Source of the DNA: Metaphire vulgaris | Lineage: Eukaryota > Annelida > Clitellata > Crassiclitellata > Megascolecidae | Direction: 5' to 3' | Length of the DNA stretch: 64,000 nucleotides | Assembly: GCA_018105865.1 (NCBI GenBank) | Contig: CM030872.1 | Location: forward strand, 7,429,016 to 7,493,015 | Shown: positions 23,601-31,269 of the stretch, piece after piece | How positions within the stretch are numbered: the first letter of the stretch is position 1 | Layout of the letters: every line of letters starts with the position of its first letter | Made by a program: the position numbers and the translations under genes | The notes under the pieces: model-generated | What the model was told of the DNA's origin: nothing | The model's input: only the letters and a program-made list of their open reading frames with translations | Database searches by the model: none

Positions 23601-23953
23601 ATTTCTTTCACGCCTAAAAACATACTTGTTTAGTGAATCAGCCGAGGCTCATCAGTCTTAATTGCACCCTTTAATGAACTTATGAATGAATGAATGAATG
23701 AATGAATGATGTTTTTGAATGATGCTTTTTTTCAGCACCTGCCATAGCTGCCTTTCAGAACAAGCATCAGGCGATCTTTCCAAAGAAGAACCTTCTCCAG
23801 CTGAAGATTCGAGAAGTTCGCCAGAAGGTCATGGCCGAGAACCAGCTCCCGTCTTCAGAAGAGCCGCGACAAGTAGTCGCGGACATTGCGTTCTCCGTTT
23901 GTCCCAACTCGTCATCATCGGCAGCGTTACTCAGCATTAATTCGTCCGTCTAG
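4438..23953 (+). CDS. CIC: Capicua (CIC) transcriptional repressor, spliced gene span (16 exons found, 5' incomplete)
   Basis: CIC is a nuclear HMG-box repressor that, with its C-terminal C1 region, binds TGAATGAA-type octamers and silences targets of receptor tyrosine kinase signalling. ERK signalling relieves this repression. Evidence in order: a 14-3-3-type RTQSLSAL motif, a complete HMG box, an acidic MVICED block, the SPVMKPS segment, Gly/Pro/Ser/Thr/Gln-rich stretches, AAIPVGTES, then the C1 region ([38 protein letters not shown]). All introns are GT-AG and the phases of adjacent exons agree, apart from frame breaks inside two exons. The exons sum to about 4.2 kb, or roughly 1,400 codons. 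The first exon here begins in phase 1, so at least one 5' coding exon is missing. Orthology is assigned from recalled family motifs, not from a search. Confidence 0.93.
4957..5142 (+). CDS. CIC: CIC exon: HMG box
   Basis: Acceptor TTTTGTTCAG, donor TTTCAG|GTTATT, 62 codons, phase 0 at both ends. It encodes nearly the whole HMG box, with [39 protein letters not shown] and KKYHDLAFQ. This is the diagnostic CIC-type box: HRALVHQ and [12 protein letters not shown] separate it from SOX and TCF/LEF boxes. It bends DNA and supplies sequence recognition together with the C1 region. Confidence 0.97.
5239..5309. repeat. ATT microsatellite
   Basis: About 70 bp of perfect ATT in the intron after the HMG-box exon. 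Confidence 0.95.
5540..5865. mobile_element. Retroposon 3' tail with AAT and TA/TG microsatellites
   Basis: The segment CATTTGCTGCTTTGCAAATA ending in GCGCTATAGAAATGTTC (about 5699-5737) is the same tail as at 14464-14507. Both are followed by (AAT)n. A (TG)n(TA)n tract follows to about 5850. This looks like a 5'-truncated copy of the retroposon that is more complete at 14039. Confidence 0.65.
6180..6480 (+). mobile_element. 5'-truncated non-LTR retrotransposon 3' end with ATTAC tail
   Basis: A reading frame holds [20 protein letters not shown] and [12 protein letters not shown], the type of sequence found at the reverse-transcriptase C-terminus of CR1/L2-like LINEs (cf. GPxLWNSLPxxIR). It is followed by GGCGCTATACAAATTCC and an (ATTAC)n tail. 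Only the last ~70 codons survive. Confidence 0.7.
6715..6960 (+). mobile_element. Decayed non-LTR retrotransposon C-terminal fragment
   Basis: The frame [16 protein letters not shown] resembles the RRLxWLGHVLRM motif near the C-terminus of RTE/Nimb-like LINE polymerases. It is then frameshifted and ends in a GA-rich tract. It lies in a CIC intron in sense orientation. Confidence 0.6.
7147..7282 (+). CDS. CIC: CIC exon: end of HMG region ([15 protein letters not shown])
   Basis: Acceptor GCGTGTAG, donor TCTG|GTGAAT, phase 0 to 1. It completes the HMG box with [20 protein letters not shown], which is highly conserved in CIC. A basic, Ser-rich stretch ([20 protein letters not shown]) follows and may help nuclear localisation. 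Confidence 0.95.
7308..7485. mobile_element. hAT-like MITE (GGGATATTTCTAGG / AATATCCCTG ends)
   Basis: Starts 25 bp after the donor of the preceding CIC exon. Ends and interior (GGGGGTGTCGACCTCAAATT) match the family at 1540 and 60277. Confidence 0.6.
7540..7713. mobile_element. Tigger/pogo-like MITE, family B (diverged left end)
   Basis: Holds the family B interior (ATCCAATACCATCCAATA, GTTATAACCAAGC) and the right end AAGTTCTACTG followed by TA. The left end has decayed. Confidence 0.75.
7914..8048. mobile_element. hAT-like MITE remnant (GCACGCCACTG end)
   Basis: GC-rich block running from CAGTACCGTGCTGAGGGG to CTCTGCACGCCACTG. The flanking 8-mers agree at about six of eight positions. Confidence 0.5.
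8405..8562 (+). CDS. CIC: CIC exon: Ser-rich linker after the HMG box
   Basis: Acceptor GTTTTTCTAG, donor AGTCAG|GTATAT, phase 1 to 0, 52 codons. It encodes [20 protein letters not shown] then [12 protein letters not shown]. There is no strong domain. The SRSLSTST string is a plausible phosphorylation segment. Membership rests on splice phase and position. Confidence 0.8.
9059..9236. mobile_element. hAT-like MITE, CAGTGTTT family, 41 bp before a CIC exon
   Basis: Ends CAGTGTTTAATCTAGAC and CTAGATTAAATCCTG, flanked by GTATGATG and GTGTGATG (7 of 8 match). It sits immediately upstream of the acceptor region of the 9278 exon. Confidence 0.8.
9278..9488 (+). CDS. CIC: CIC exon: acidic MVICED block
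   Basis: Acceptor CTTGTTGCAG, donor GATG|GTATGA, phase 0 to 1. It encodes a Ser-rich start, then [20 protein letters not shown]. Human CIC has the closely similar DEERMVICEEE at the same relative place. The acidic run is longer here. Confidence 0.9.
9527..9698. mobile_element. hAT-like MITE, CAGTGTTT family, perfect 8-bp TSD
   Basis: A 172-bp element with TIRs CAGTGTTTAATCTAG and CTAGATTAAACACTG, flanked by GGTCCAAT on both sides. It lies 38 bp after the donor of the acidic CIC exon, in opposite orientation to the copy at 9059. Confidence 0.9.
10112..10164. repeat. AAT microsatellite
   Basis: Interrupted (AAT)n joined to a copy of the GCATATCGTACAAGTACTA repeat at 10185-10345, which is the uninterrupted counterpart of the repeat split at 731. 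Confidence 0.9.
10461..12178 (+). CDS. CIC: CIC large central exon (with apparent frameshifts near 11870-11945)
   Basis: Acceptor GATTTGACAG, donor CCAGAA|GTGAGT. It starts in phase 1 and ends in phase 2. It opens with [19 protein letters not shown] and FSPVMKPS, matching CIC (KERVTDSESGDSSGE, FSPVIRSS). A long Ser/Pro/Thr/Gly-rich low-complexity stretch follows, with [14 protein letters not shown] (human: GITQVQYILPTLP). GC content and CpG are much higher than in the flanks. The initial frame is convincing to about [10 protein letters not shown]. Coding then seems to pass to a second frame ([18 protein letters not shown]) and a third ([17 protein letters not shown], then a Q-rich [13 protein letters not shown] end). 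Two missing single bases would restore both frame and splice phase. Confidence is high for identity and lower for the frame around the break. Confidence 0.9.
13089..13220 (+). CDS. CIC: CIC exon (probable, with one frame break)
   Basis: Acceptor TTTTACGCAG, donor GTCCAG|GTAGTT. The phase expected from the previous exon gives [20 protein letters not shown], then a TGA at 13155-13157. The +1 frame from about 13150 reads [20 protein letters not shown] and ends in the phase the next exon needs. One extra base explains the break. Alternatively this could be a shorter exon with another acceptor at 13153, but that breaks phase. Confidence 0.6.
13246..13436. repeat. TAG/TAA microsatellite
   Basis: About 190 bp of TAG repeats starting 25 bp after an exon donor. 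Confidence 0.95.
13586..13913. mobile_element. Tigger/pogo-like MITE, family B, split by a retroposon insertion
   Basis: TA-flanked CAGTAGAACTTCATTATAAC start and CGTTATAAC-type end (AACGAAGTTCTAGTG, then TA). About 160 bp of unrelated sequence (roughly 13705-13870) separates the halves. It contains an AAGGCACACCTGTTTGATTT segment and an (AAACT)n tail typical of retroposon 3' ends. Confidence 0.75.
14039..14533 (+). mobile_element. tRNA-headed SINE-like retroposon with LINE-type tail and AAT microsatellite
   Basis: The head has pol III box A-like TTAGCAGAGTGGTAACAAC and box B-like GCGGGTTCAATTCCCGC, but no complete cloverleaf. From about 14190 the sequence reads [16 protein letters not shown] and [14 protein letters not shown], typical of the C-terminus of a LINE reverse transcriptase. 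It ends TTGCGCTATAGAAATGTTCG and (AAT)n. The same tail occurs at 5699. It may be a composite SINE or a LINE tail inserted into a SINE. Confidence 0.7.
14754..14963 (+). CDS. CIC: CIC exon: hydrophobic/Ser-rich segment
   Basis: Acceptor GTCTGTTTTAG, donor CCAGG|GTAATC, phase 1 to 1, 69 codons. It encodes [20 protein letters not shown], then [20 protein letters not shown]. The composition suits the CIC middle region. No named domain. Confidence 0.85.
15288..15330. repeat. AAT microsatellite
   Basis: Trinucleotide tract between CIC exons, followed by short TATTC repeats. Confidence 0.9.
15540..15670 (+). mobile_element. LINE 3' tail fragment plus ATT microsatellite
   Basis: The AGAGAGGAATGGAAACAATG and CAGGACAGAGAACATGAT blocks match those at 16345-16405. 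Both are followed by GAT/ATT tracts. Confidence 0.6.
15863..16003 (+). CDS. CIC: CIC exon: AAIPVG motif
   Basis: Acceptor GTGTCTCCAG, donor GTTT|GTACGT, phase 1 to 1. It encodes [20 protein letters not shown] then [19 protein letters not shown]. Human CIC has VKAAIASIPVGSFE at the corresponding place, so the conserved KAxxAxIPVG core supports the assignment. Confidence 0.92.
16128..16410 (+). mobile_element. LINE C-terminal fragment preceded by ATT microsatellite
   Basis: After (ATT)n, the frame at 16225-16390 reads [18 protein letters not shown] and [18 protein letters not shown], resembling the C-terminal end of RTE/Nimb-type LINE polymerases. A GAT tail follows. The related piece at 15540 is part of the same family. 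Confidence 0.65.
17195..17708 (+). mobile_element. LINE C-terminus interrupted by a foldback element
   Basis: The frame begins [18 protein letters not shown] and resumes after about 17550 as [19 protein letters not shown] and [18 protein letters not shown], again the C-terminal signature of non-LTR retrotransposons. The insert (about 17286-17547) is bounded by ATTGAATGGATGGGCGGAAT and its inverse (TCCACCCATCCATTCAAT). Inside are three related units containing GGTAACTGCATTTACTTCC. Confidence 0.7.
17790..17947 (+). CDS. CIC: CIC exon before the C1 region
   Basis: Acceptor GTCATTGTAG, donor AAAAAG|GTTCGT, phase 1 to 0. It encodes [20 protein letters not shown], then [20 protein letters not shown]. 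No known domain. It is included because of phase agreement on both sides. Confidence 0.82.
18206..18340 (+). CDS. CIC: CIC exon: Ser/Thr-rich
   Basis: Acceptor TATTTATAG, donor AAACTG|GTTAAA, 45 codons, phase 0 to 0. It encodes [20 protein letters not shown] and [20 protein letters not shown], a probable disordered phosphorylation-rich linker. Confidence 0.8.
18489..18670. mobile_element. Tigger/pogo-like MITE, family B
   Basis: TA-flanked, starts CAGTAGAACTTTTTTGTATC and ends AAAGTTCTACTG. The interior has ATCCAATACCATCCAATAC and GCGCATCACACG, as in the other family B copies. Confidence 0.85.
18835..18986 (+). CDS. CIC: CIC exon: Pro-rich segment leading into C1
   Basis: Acceptor CCTCTTTCCAG, donor GACAT|GTAAGT (consensus), phase 0 to 2. 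It encodes [20 protein letters not shown] and [19 protein letters not shown]. Basic and proline-rich, like the human KKVKVRPPPLKK segment just before C1. Confidence 0.88.
19430..20230 (-). pseudogene. Non-LTR retrotransposon reverse transcriptase fragment (antisense to CIC)
   Basis: On the - strand, 20130-20050 gives GxxRxG then [11 protein letters not shown], followed after a frameshift by a [20 protein letters not shown] segment like the YADDxxLL region of reverse transcriptases. The open part 19753-19430 ([20 protein letters not shown]) matches the region after the palm. Several stops and frameshifts show it is dead. It lies in the intron between the Pro-rich and C1 exons. Confidence 0.75.
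20536..20660. repeat. TCTG/TC microsatellite
   Basis: Tetranucleotide TCTG tract passing into (TC)n, about 125 bp. Confidence 0.95.
20844..20983 (+). CDS. CIC: CIC exon: start of the C1 region
   Basis: Acceptor GCGTTATCAG, donor GTCG|GTTAGT, phase 2 to 1. It encodes [20 protein letters not shown], then [20 protein letters not shown]. Human CIC reads VLSEVDFEERFAELPEF here, so the FxxxFxxLPxFxP core and the following basic YxKKRK are conserved. C1 works with the HMG box in DNA binding. Confidence 0.93.
20998..21260. mobile_element. hAT-like element remnant
   Basis: Contains CAGTGACGTGCAGAGAATGG and later GGCGCCCGGGCCACC-type blocks seen in other hAT-like repeats here. The ends are too decayed to define. 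Confidence 0.45.
21779..21976 (+). CDS. CIC: CIC exon within the C1 region
   Basis: Acceptor CTTTTTTCAG, donor CAAAAG|GTTAGT, phase 1 to 1. It encodes [19 protein letters not shown], then [20 protein letters not shown]. The FFGSSFNLE stretch corresponds to the variable link between the KLPQF and LDQRR parts of C1. Confidence 0.9.
22748..22891 (+). CDS. CIC: CIC exon: LDQRR core of C1
   Basis: Acceptor TCTTTGACAG, donor TCGT|GTAAGT (consensus), phase 1 to 1. It encodes [20 protein letters not shown] then FPS. Human CIC: [21 protein letters not shown]. This is one of the most conserved parts of the protein. Confidence 0.97.
23339..23554. mobile_element. hAT-like MITE, CATGGGTGCCCAC family
   Basis: Ends CATGGGTGCCCACA and TGTGGGCACCCATG, flanked by a perfect 8-bp repeat ATTAGTAC. 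A related copy is at about 49530-49746, and a fragment at about 12275-12325. Confidence 0.85.
23580..23709 (+). mobile_element. Retroposon 3' end with TGAA tail
   Basis: The frame [20 protein letters not shown] resembles the extreme C-terminus of LINE polymerases. It ends in six to seven TGAA units, 26 bp before the last CIC exon. Confidence 0.6.
23736..23953 (+). CDS. CIC: CIC last coding exon: end of C1 and stop
   Basis: Acceptor TTTTTTTCAG, starts in phase 1, TAG stop at 23951-23953. It encodes [20 protein letters not shown], then [16 protein letters not shown]. Human: [29 protein letters not shown]. The tail after C1 is only about 35 residues (ending [12 protein letters not shown]), much shorter than the Pro-rich tail of human CIC. 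Confidence 0.96.
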
Positions 23954-24665
23954 CGCGTGTCAATTTCACCGATGTTACCACCGCAGTTACACAAATTCGA
24001 TATATTTGGTATACCGATACGTCGCCCGCAGAACGTCTCACAAGAAATGTTGCCTTTGGCACTCTGATGATAACGGCAGTGGAAGAACGTAGCCTGGGAT
24101 GGTGGTGGTACTGATTGCATGTTGAGAAATCCCTGTCTTCGGTTTTGTTTCGTCGTAGATTTAACTCTACGACTGCCGAGTCGTTTCAATCCAAAAGGCT
24201 GGACTTCTCTCTCTCTCTCTGTGGCTGCAAAGACCTTTCTCATATCAATGGTATTCCCACACGTGCAGTCGTTGTACATTGGTTTTCATTTGTGTTGTTG
24301 CACACAAAGTTGGATTTTTTTTAAAGAATTGTGATAAATAGGTAAAGTAATTGTTTACTTTTGTGGCAATCGTAAATGCTTGCTTAGGGTTTATCTCAAA
24401 ACATTTTTGAGTCTATCGATCCTACTTCAGACTTCCTTCACGAGTCTTGCTAGTAGCTGTTTTGCAATGTTCACTATGGCCCTTTTCAGTGTTTTATTCA
24501 ATATTTTGATTTAATTGCTTCATCTTTTAGAAAACTCTTGCATTGTCATTTGGCGAAATCTTTATGACTGCGGTTACTTAAAATTTCTCACAAGTTGTCA
24601 TCACCGTTGGTGTATGCAATGCACATCTTCACAAGTTTTCTTCCATCAAACTTGTATTTGGATGA

Positions 24666-24710
<45 letters not shown>

Positions 24711-25250
24711 GCAATGCTATTGTAATACAATGTGTAGGCTATATAAAATGACAATATGAATATGTTTCCTGACTATCGTACTCATATTTCAAGCAAGAAA
24801 TGTGTTATGATTTCCTAACTGTGTTCTTTTTTCTGCTGTGTCTTACAGTAGATTCTATGCCCGGTCAAAACAACTATCTTCAAAAATTTCGCAGAATGTC
24901 CAGCCACAAGAATTTGACTATTGTTATTATTATTACTATTATTATTATTATTATTATTATTAAGAGCATTTCTAGGGCGCATATAATCGCAAAGCAGCAA
25001 ATGAACTTACATTGCAGGAAAGATCTTAAAGGTTTTCTTATCCACAAAAGTATTTCTTATAGCTCTTGTTGTTACTGGACATTGTTGATGTTAGTTTGAT
25101 ATTTTTCAACATGTGTTCTCCATTTTGGTTGGCTTTATTGTACTGTATCTATTAGTACCAATTGTTGCATTTGGCGGCCTGTAGATGGCTCATAAGGATA
25201 TTGGCATTGTTTTTCACAACAACTGGCTATTGGTAGTCTATTGTCTCACC
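23954..25250 (+). other. Probable CIC 3' UTR and flank
   Basis: No further coding exon is seen. The sequence holds ATT microsatellites at 24665-24711 and 24930-24962. How far the transcript extends cannot be told from sequence. Confidence 0.4.
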
Positions 25251-25440
25251 CAGTGGCGGCTCTAGGATTTGGCAAGTGGGGGGCCGTTGAGGTGGCAACT
25301 TCTAATCAGGGGGGCCAACCATTTGTTGTTTAATGTATGTAGCATTAAGTATAGGGTCCCAACTGGGGGGGACCACTGGGGGGCCAGACACTCAATAGGG
25401 GGGCACGGGCCCCCTTGGCTCCCCGGTGGAGCTGCCAATA
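25251..25440. mobile_element. hAT-like MITE, CAGTGGCGGCTC family
   Basis: Starts CAGTGGCGGCTCTAGGATTT, ends GGTGGAGCTGCCAATA (decayed terminus), flanked by perfect 8-bp GTCTCACC repeats. Confidence 0.88.
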
Positions 25441-25684
25441 GTCTCACCTCTGGAAACAAAATAGTTTAGTAATGTTTATTGGTATAAATTTCCCCAAGTT
25501 TGTTTAGGTCTTATTGTACAGGTTGTTGATCATTTCAAAATATGATTATTCAATTTTCTTTATCAAAGCACTTTTGTTTTTGTCACTATCATCATCATCA
25601 TCATCATTATCATCATCATTCTGATTATTAAAGTAAATTGTGTGAGGCACATATTTTGTAGTCTAAGTTAGAACATCTGTTGTT

Positions 25685-25690
25685 AATAAA
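25685..25690 (+). promoter_or_regulatory. Candidate polyadenylation signal AATAAA
   Basis: AATAAA followed about 10-25 bp later by a GT-rich stretch (GTTGCTGCTTGTTTCGTGTG). It would fit a CIC 3' end 1.7 kb after the stop, but other AATAAA hexamers exist downstream (for example at about 27731). Confidence 0.3.
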
Positions 25691-25699
25691 TCAGATGTT

Positions 25700-27136
25700 G
25701 CTGCTTGTTTCGTGTGGATGGTTATGATTTCTACAATATGTAATTCATCGCTTTCATAACGCCATCTTGTACACTTCAAGTTCAGTGACTTTTATAATTT
25801 GTTGAATTGGAAAAGAATTGACGATTTTTTTGTATCATATGTTGTATCACTTGAGACCTCATTCCCATTTTTCACGAAGAACCTTCTTTTAAAGTTAGTG
25901 ATTTGCTATTTTTGAATTAATATTATGTCTGGGCTTTTTATAGTGGACTTTGTATTCACTATGTACACAATCATTATCTGCTGGAGTTGAATTGCGCCTT
26001 AGGCAGATGTTGACGCTCTAAAGTTACTTTACCAGATAGCAGGGTTTTTAAAATTTTTTGCCTATTTGCTTGTTATGTATAAAATTTTTGAAATTTTGGT
26101 CAACACGTCTGGTTCTGAAATTTGCAGTCACTGAGAAATGTTCAAAACTGTCCTTTCCTTGCCATGTTTCTTATCACTTCTTACCGTATTTTATTGCATA
26201 TAATTTCATTCATATAATGTGAACCCATGGATGACTCGGCCACACATATCACACTGCACGTGTATAAAATGTATTACCATGCTTGGTCTGTATAATATGT
26301 ATAATGCAGAGGTCATACAAATGAAAATACTGTAATTCTAATTAAACATTGAAAATATTGTGTTCTATCACATGGGGTAGCTGCAGTATTTCAGTTGAAC
26401 TAGTGTGTTGCCTGCTCTGTACAAAACTGTAAAGTTGCGAATTTGTCCGTTAGATTTCTTAGTCTTTTGTGGCATTGATTTTTGCATTTAAGGTCGTAGA
26501 AGTTGTCTTTGTGCATTGTTTCGTCCGCAGAACATGGATCTGTAGTCATTGTAGATATGTTCCAAGACTGTTGTTGTTACGTGCTGGTTTTTTTTGTATT
26601 CAAGGTTCGTTTGACATCAACGTTTGTGAGCGGGAACTGCGTCAATTAACGGTTTCACGTTTTTCATTTTTCACGACGTCTTGTTGTTATATTTGTGTTT
26701 AATTTGCAAACGATGGCTGCCGTTGTGTGCCGTCAATCCTTGTGATAACTGTCACTTTTGACACTCTTTATATTGCCTGCATTTTGACAACTGTTTCTTT
26801 CTTGCTCCTATGCAGTCTGGTCTGTGTTGGAATTAGTGATGCGAAGGAATTGCCTGTACGATTTATTTTTGTTGTCGATGCTTTGTGTTCGCTGCGATAT
26901 ATTTCGCGCACGTCTAGCGTGCTTGCGCAGAGTAGTGCACTTACAGCACACGTACATTAATTGTACATGATTTTATTAGGTAGTCATATATGGACTTTGT
27001 GCAGTTTGTAAAATATGGATGCATTATTTTTGTTTAATGGGATGAATAGAGTTGAAGATAGTGTTTTGTCAGGACTGTTGCAGGCACTGGCCTAGCCAAA
27101 GGGGAGCAGCACAAGGAACCCGGCCCTCTGCCACTA
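25700..27136. other. Unique-looking AT-rich DNA, nothing recognised
   Basis: No exon with matching splice sites, no TIR pair and no long microsatellite was found here. Short open frames have no recognisable content. Confidence 0.5.
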
Positions 27137-27322
27137 CAATGAAACCCGCTTAATTGCATAGGTGCCGTGCAAGCCTTGCTTATGCGATTAACTGGGCTAT
27201 GCGAATAGCCGGGACGTCTGATAATTAATTGTACGCACAAAACACTGGTTCAGGTTTTTATGTTGTTATGCGATTATGCGGGTTGTGCAATTAAGCGGTA
27301 TGCGATTAAGTGGGATCCACTG
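27137..27322. mobile_element. Tigger/pogo-like MITE, family A
   Basis: TA on both sides, ends CAATGAAACCCGCTTAATTG and AAGTGGGATCCACTG. Nearly identical in layout to 28123-28305, same orientation, about 800 bp away. Confidence 0.9.
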
Positions 27323-28122
27323 TATTCCGGTTGGGACCAGCCGTGGGATTTGTTCAGATCTGTTGAGTAGTCTATGGGTGATGGTAGCATAAGAACGAAT
27401 GAAAAAAGAGGTTCAAAGTCCTGGAGCTTGACACGATGGTATTTCTTTATACCCATCAAGAGTTTCTTCACCTGTTGATGTTCCCCCTCCCCCCGTATTC
27501 CGGAATTCTGGCTAAGCCACTGGCAGCACTGGTAGTTTTAATCAGCATGAAGCCAGCAAAAATTATCAAAACGTTGATTTGTATGTAATGTCAGAAGCAT
27601 TCAGATAAATTTTCACAAATGGTACAGAAAAGAAATTGCCTCATAACTGTGTCACCTGCGTTATGTGAAACAAAGCGATTGAAGAAATGTGATCTTAAAG
27701 CTATTTTTGTCTCAGAGATCTTTAATAGTGTAATAAAGTTTTCTCGTTCCAAAAACCCTTCTTAGACACTTGAATAATCGATCTTCGGGATGCGCGCACA
27801 AGTGGAGTGGACTGTTGTAATTCTGTAGTACAAATTAGCTTATGTACTACGAATTGCAGTTCCATGGTTTTAGCTGTTATGTTATGCAAGATTGCATGCA
27901 TAATATAAAACTAGGTAATTGCAGTGATCATGATCATCAAAATCATCGTGATTGTGATGATGGTGGTGGTGGTGGTGATCATGATGATCAAGCCTTGAGA
28001 AATATTCAGACTATCTGCATTAGCTTGGTGTTTAGCACTGTTCAGAGTAAAATTCCAGAATCTGTAACTTTCAACTTGGCATATAAGTTCACTGTCTGTA
28101 GGGCTAATTATAAAATGTTATA

Positions 28123-28305
28123 CAGTGAAACCCGCTTAATTGCATAGGTGCCGTGCAAGCCTTGCTTATGCAATTAACTGGGCTATGCGAATAACCGGGA
28201 CGTCTGATAATTAATTGTACACAAAACATTGGTTCGGGTGTTATGTTGTTATGCGATTGAGCGGGTTATGCAATTAAGCGGTATGCAATTAAGTGGGATC
28301 CACTG
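28123..28305. mobile_element. Tigger/pogo-like MITE, family A
   Basis: Intact copy with TA target duplication and ends CAGTGAAACCCGCTTAATTG and AAGTGGGATCCACTG. No ORF. Confidence 0.92.
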
Positions 28306-28976
28306 TATTATAATATAACATACATATTAGAGTACTTAGTGAAAGTAAGATTACAGATTATAATAAATAACAAATAAATAGTTTTGATATAGTTATCATC
28401 ATCATCATCATCTTTGCTCTCTGCCAACTCTTTTAGCAGCAATAGCTAGACACAAAATGTTTCCATGAAGTTCTATCTTCTGTTAATTGTATTCCTTCTA
28501 CGATTGAAATTCCTTTCATGTTCATATCTTTTCTGATGCTGTCCATCCACTTTTCCTGGGTCTTCCTCTTCCTTTATTTCCTTCTTTTTGAGTGTAGAGT
28601 GCCTATAGTTATCAGATTTATAAATATTTATAATTATAAAGTGTAAAATATTAAACGTGCTTTGTTTTCAAGTATTATTTCTTCAGCAAAACCTACATTT
28701 CTGGAGTGGGTTTCTGTGGCAGAAGGGGATTCTTGATTCCTAGGGTTCTTGATTATTACCTGGTTCATTTGACAGTGTAATTCATTCTAATAATTGAAAT
28801 CTAAGTCTTGGTAGAAATGTTTCAATTAAGATGCACAGTTTTCCCCAGAAATTCTTGGAAATGAGCAGTAACATCCGATGTTAATTTGCCTAACATAGGA
28901 ATTTCTTGATTTTTCCGGAATATTCTGTTTAACTGAAAATTACGCAGCAGCTATTTTGTTGGAGCAAAACAAACTA

Positions 28977-29150
28977 CAGTAGAACTTTGTTATAACATAC
29001 CTAGTGGGTCTGTGAAATTTTTAACGTGTTATATCTGAAGTACATTAGATCCAATACCATTTGGTATGATAGCACATCACATTGGATCTTACATTGTGGT
29101 ACGTTATAACAGAGGATACGCTATAATTGAGTCCATTATAACAAAGTTTT
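28977..29150. mobile_element. Tigger/pogo-like MITE, family B
   Basis: TA then CAGTAGAACTTTGTTATAAC. The interior has ATCCAATACCATTTGGTA, and the right end is decayed (ATAACAAAGTTTTTATG). Confidence 0.82.
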
Positions 29151-29766
29151 TATGCTTAGATAAGTTTTATTAGTATGTTCCTTTCTAACTGTTTCTTTGT
29201 AATTATAAACTATTTCTTCATTATTATAAGCTGGACCTATTGTGGCTCTGAAGCTGAAAACTTGTCTCATAATGTTTAAATGGCAGTTTTGGATTTCAAT
29301 TTAATAAGGAACGTTTTAAACCTGCTACAGTAAAACCCTGTTATTATATACCTTCAAGGACAGGAAAATAAGGATTCGCATTAAGCGGAACCCCATGTTA
29401 CCAAAATTCAAATAAACCTGTTAAGTCTCTGCTGGTCCAATGAAAATGGCCTGTTGTAAGGGGGGGGTATGTGTTATTTTGAAGTGGTAATAGGGTTTAT
29501 TGCATTATGTAAGTTTTGTCCTACATCCACTAAGTGCTAAGTATCTGTTATGTTGATTGTTGGAAAGACTAGGTTTGATAATAAATGGCATTCTAGAGCT
29601 CGCTGAAATGTTGCTGAAATTAAAGCATTCATTTTCTGTGTTCTTTTTACCCTGCAACTGTTTACTGTCGACTATGCTATGTTCAAGTTTGCTGAAATTG
29701 ACTGCATATAACTTCTGGTTTTCTGTCGCGTCGTTTGGTAAGGAACGAGCCAGTGAAACACCGAAA

Positions 29767-30033
29767 CAGGGGCGGAGCTAGGGTGTCCGGCGCCCGGGGA
29801 CAAAATATAATGGTGGCGCCCCTCAACTTGACGAAAATCCTAAGAAGCCAAAAAAGGGCGCCCGCTCTGCCCGTTTGGTGCCCCTTTATTCAACTTTGCG
29901 AATCTTCGCGGATACCCTGACAAGCAAAAAAGTCATCATCCATAACGGAACTCCCTACCTTAAACCAATTTTGGCGCCCCATCACCTCGGGCGGGAACAT
30001 CTGTATCCCCTGCACCCTCTAGATCCGCCTCTG
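29767..30033. mobile_element. hAT-like MITE, CAGGGGCGGAGC family
   Basis: Ends CAGGGGCGGAGCTAGG and CTAGATCCGCCTCTG, flanked by perfect 8-bp CACCGAAA repeats. The outer element at 38743 belongs to the same family. Confidence 0.9.
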
Positions 30034-30118
30034 CACCGAAATGTGATTCAGGAACTGTATTTTCACCTTTTACTTTGTCAGTGATTTGAATGGCATAGCT
30101 TAGAGCAGTGCACAGTTT

Positions 30119-30406
30119 CAGGGCCGCCAAGAGGGGGTGGGGGCAGGGGCAAATGCACAGGGGCCCGGCGGTCTGGAGGGGGCCCAGGCCGATGATGAAG
30201 ATGTATAATTAACAATAATAACACTAAAATATAAGTGACCACGTGGGTCCCGGCGAGTAAAATGGGGGAGCCTGGATGCTGAGGACATCATAAACAGCTT
30301 GAAAAAGAGCGAAAAGCAAAAAAAGGTCGTCATCAATTTTTAAGACTTGTCAGGTGCCCATCGGCCCTTTTGCACAGGGGACCCGGAATTTCTCTCAGCG
30401 GGCCTG
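30119..30406. mobile_element. hAT-like MITE, CAGGGCCGCC family
   Basis: Ends CAGGGCCGCCAAGAGGG and CTCTCAGCGGGCCTG, with perfect 8-bp CACAGTTT repeats either side. A fragment of the same family is at about 54580-54812. Confidence 0.9.
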
Positions 30407-31088
30407 CACAGTTTTAATTTTGGGCCATTCTCTATTAAGAATCAATAAACCAGTTAGGCCATGCAATAGGGTTACCGGTAGTACCTTTTAAGAAAAGAGT
30501 TTGACTTACCAGTAATTTGTGTGCTTATAATTGTTGTGTAGCATAACTAGCTAGCTAGCACTAAAGAGCACCGTAGCAAAACAGTGATATCTTCATTCTG
30601 AATGCAGTCTTATGATGTTAATTAAATAAATGGGGTGTTCACAGTGTTGGAGTTGTGAAATTTGAGTTGGGGGGGGGGCGGGTTGAGGGCTGAAATTCAA
30701 TGAATGACAGATACTGCATGTACCCAATATGAGATTTTTAGGAGGGTTGAAAAGTTAGCTGGGGGGTTCAACCCCCCACCCGGCAACTCCAACAATGGGT
30801 GTTCAATCTTTTGCTGTTTGGTTGTGGCACTTTTAGAGTAATTTGTTAGTTGCTTTACAGCATTTAATTGTTATGCAAGTAAAGAAAATCGTTTAATTTT
30901 GTCACATTCATCTCAAGGATTACGAAAGACAATCATCGGCCTGTGAACGATACGCTTCATTACGCCTGTAATTATGTAAAGGATTTTGAGAAATGACAAC
31001 AACAGAAGTTTTTATCGACCAATATTGGCACAGAGCTTTTCACCCTGTTTGTGTATATTGTCCGTACGGTGTTCGATACGGCTAGGCA

Positions 31089-31269
31089 CAGTGTTTATTC
31101 TAGGCCTGTTTTGGGGGATCCCCCCCCCCAAGTTTGAAAATTCCCCCACAAAAAAAAAAAAAAAAAAATAATTTATATATGTTGCATCAAGGTTTTTGGG
31201 CAGACAAACCATATCCCCCCAAACATGTAAAACTCCTCCCCAATGTCAAGGTGGCTAGAATAAACACTG
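31089..31269. mobile_element. hAT-like MITE, CAGTGTTT family
   Basis: Ends CAGTGTTTATTCTAGGCC and GCTAGAATAAACACTG. Flanks are GCTAGGCA and GCTATGCA (7 of 8). Contains a poly-A/poly-C tract. Confidence 0.85.
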
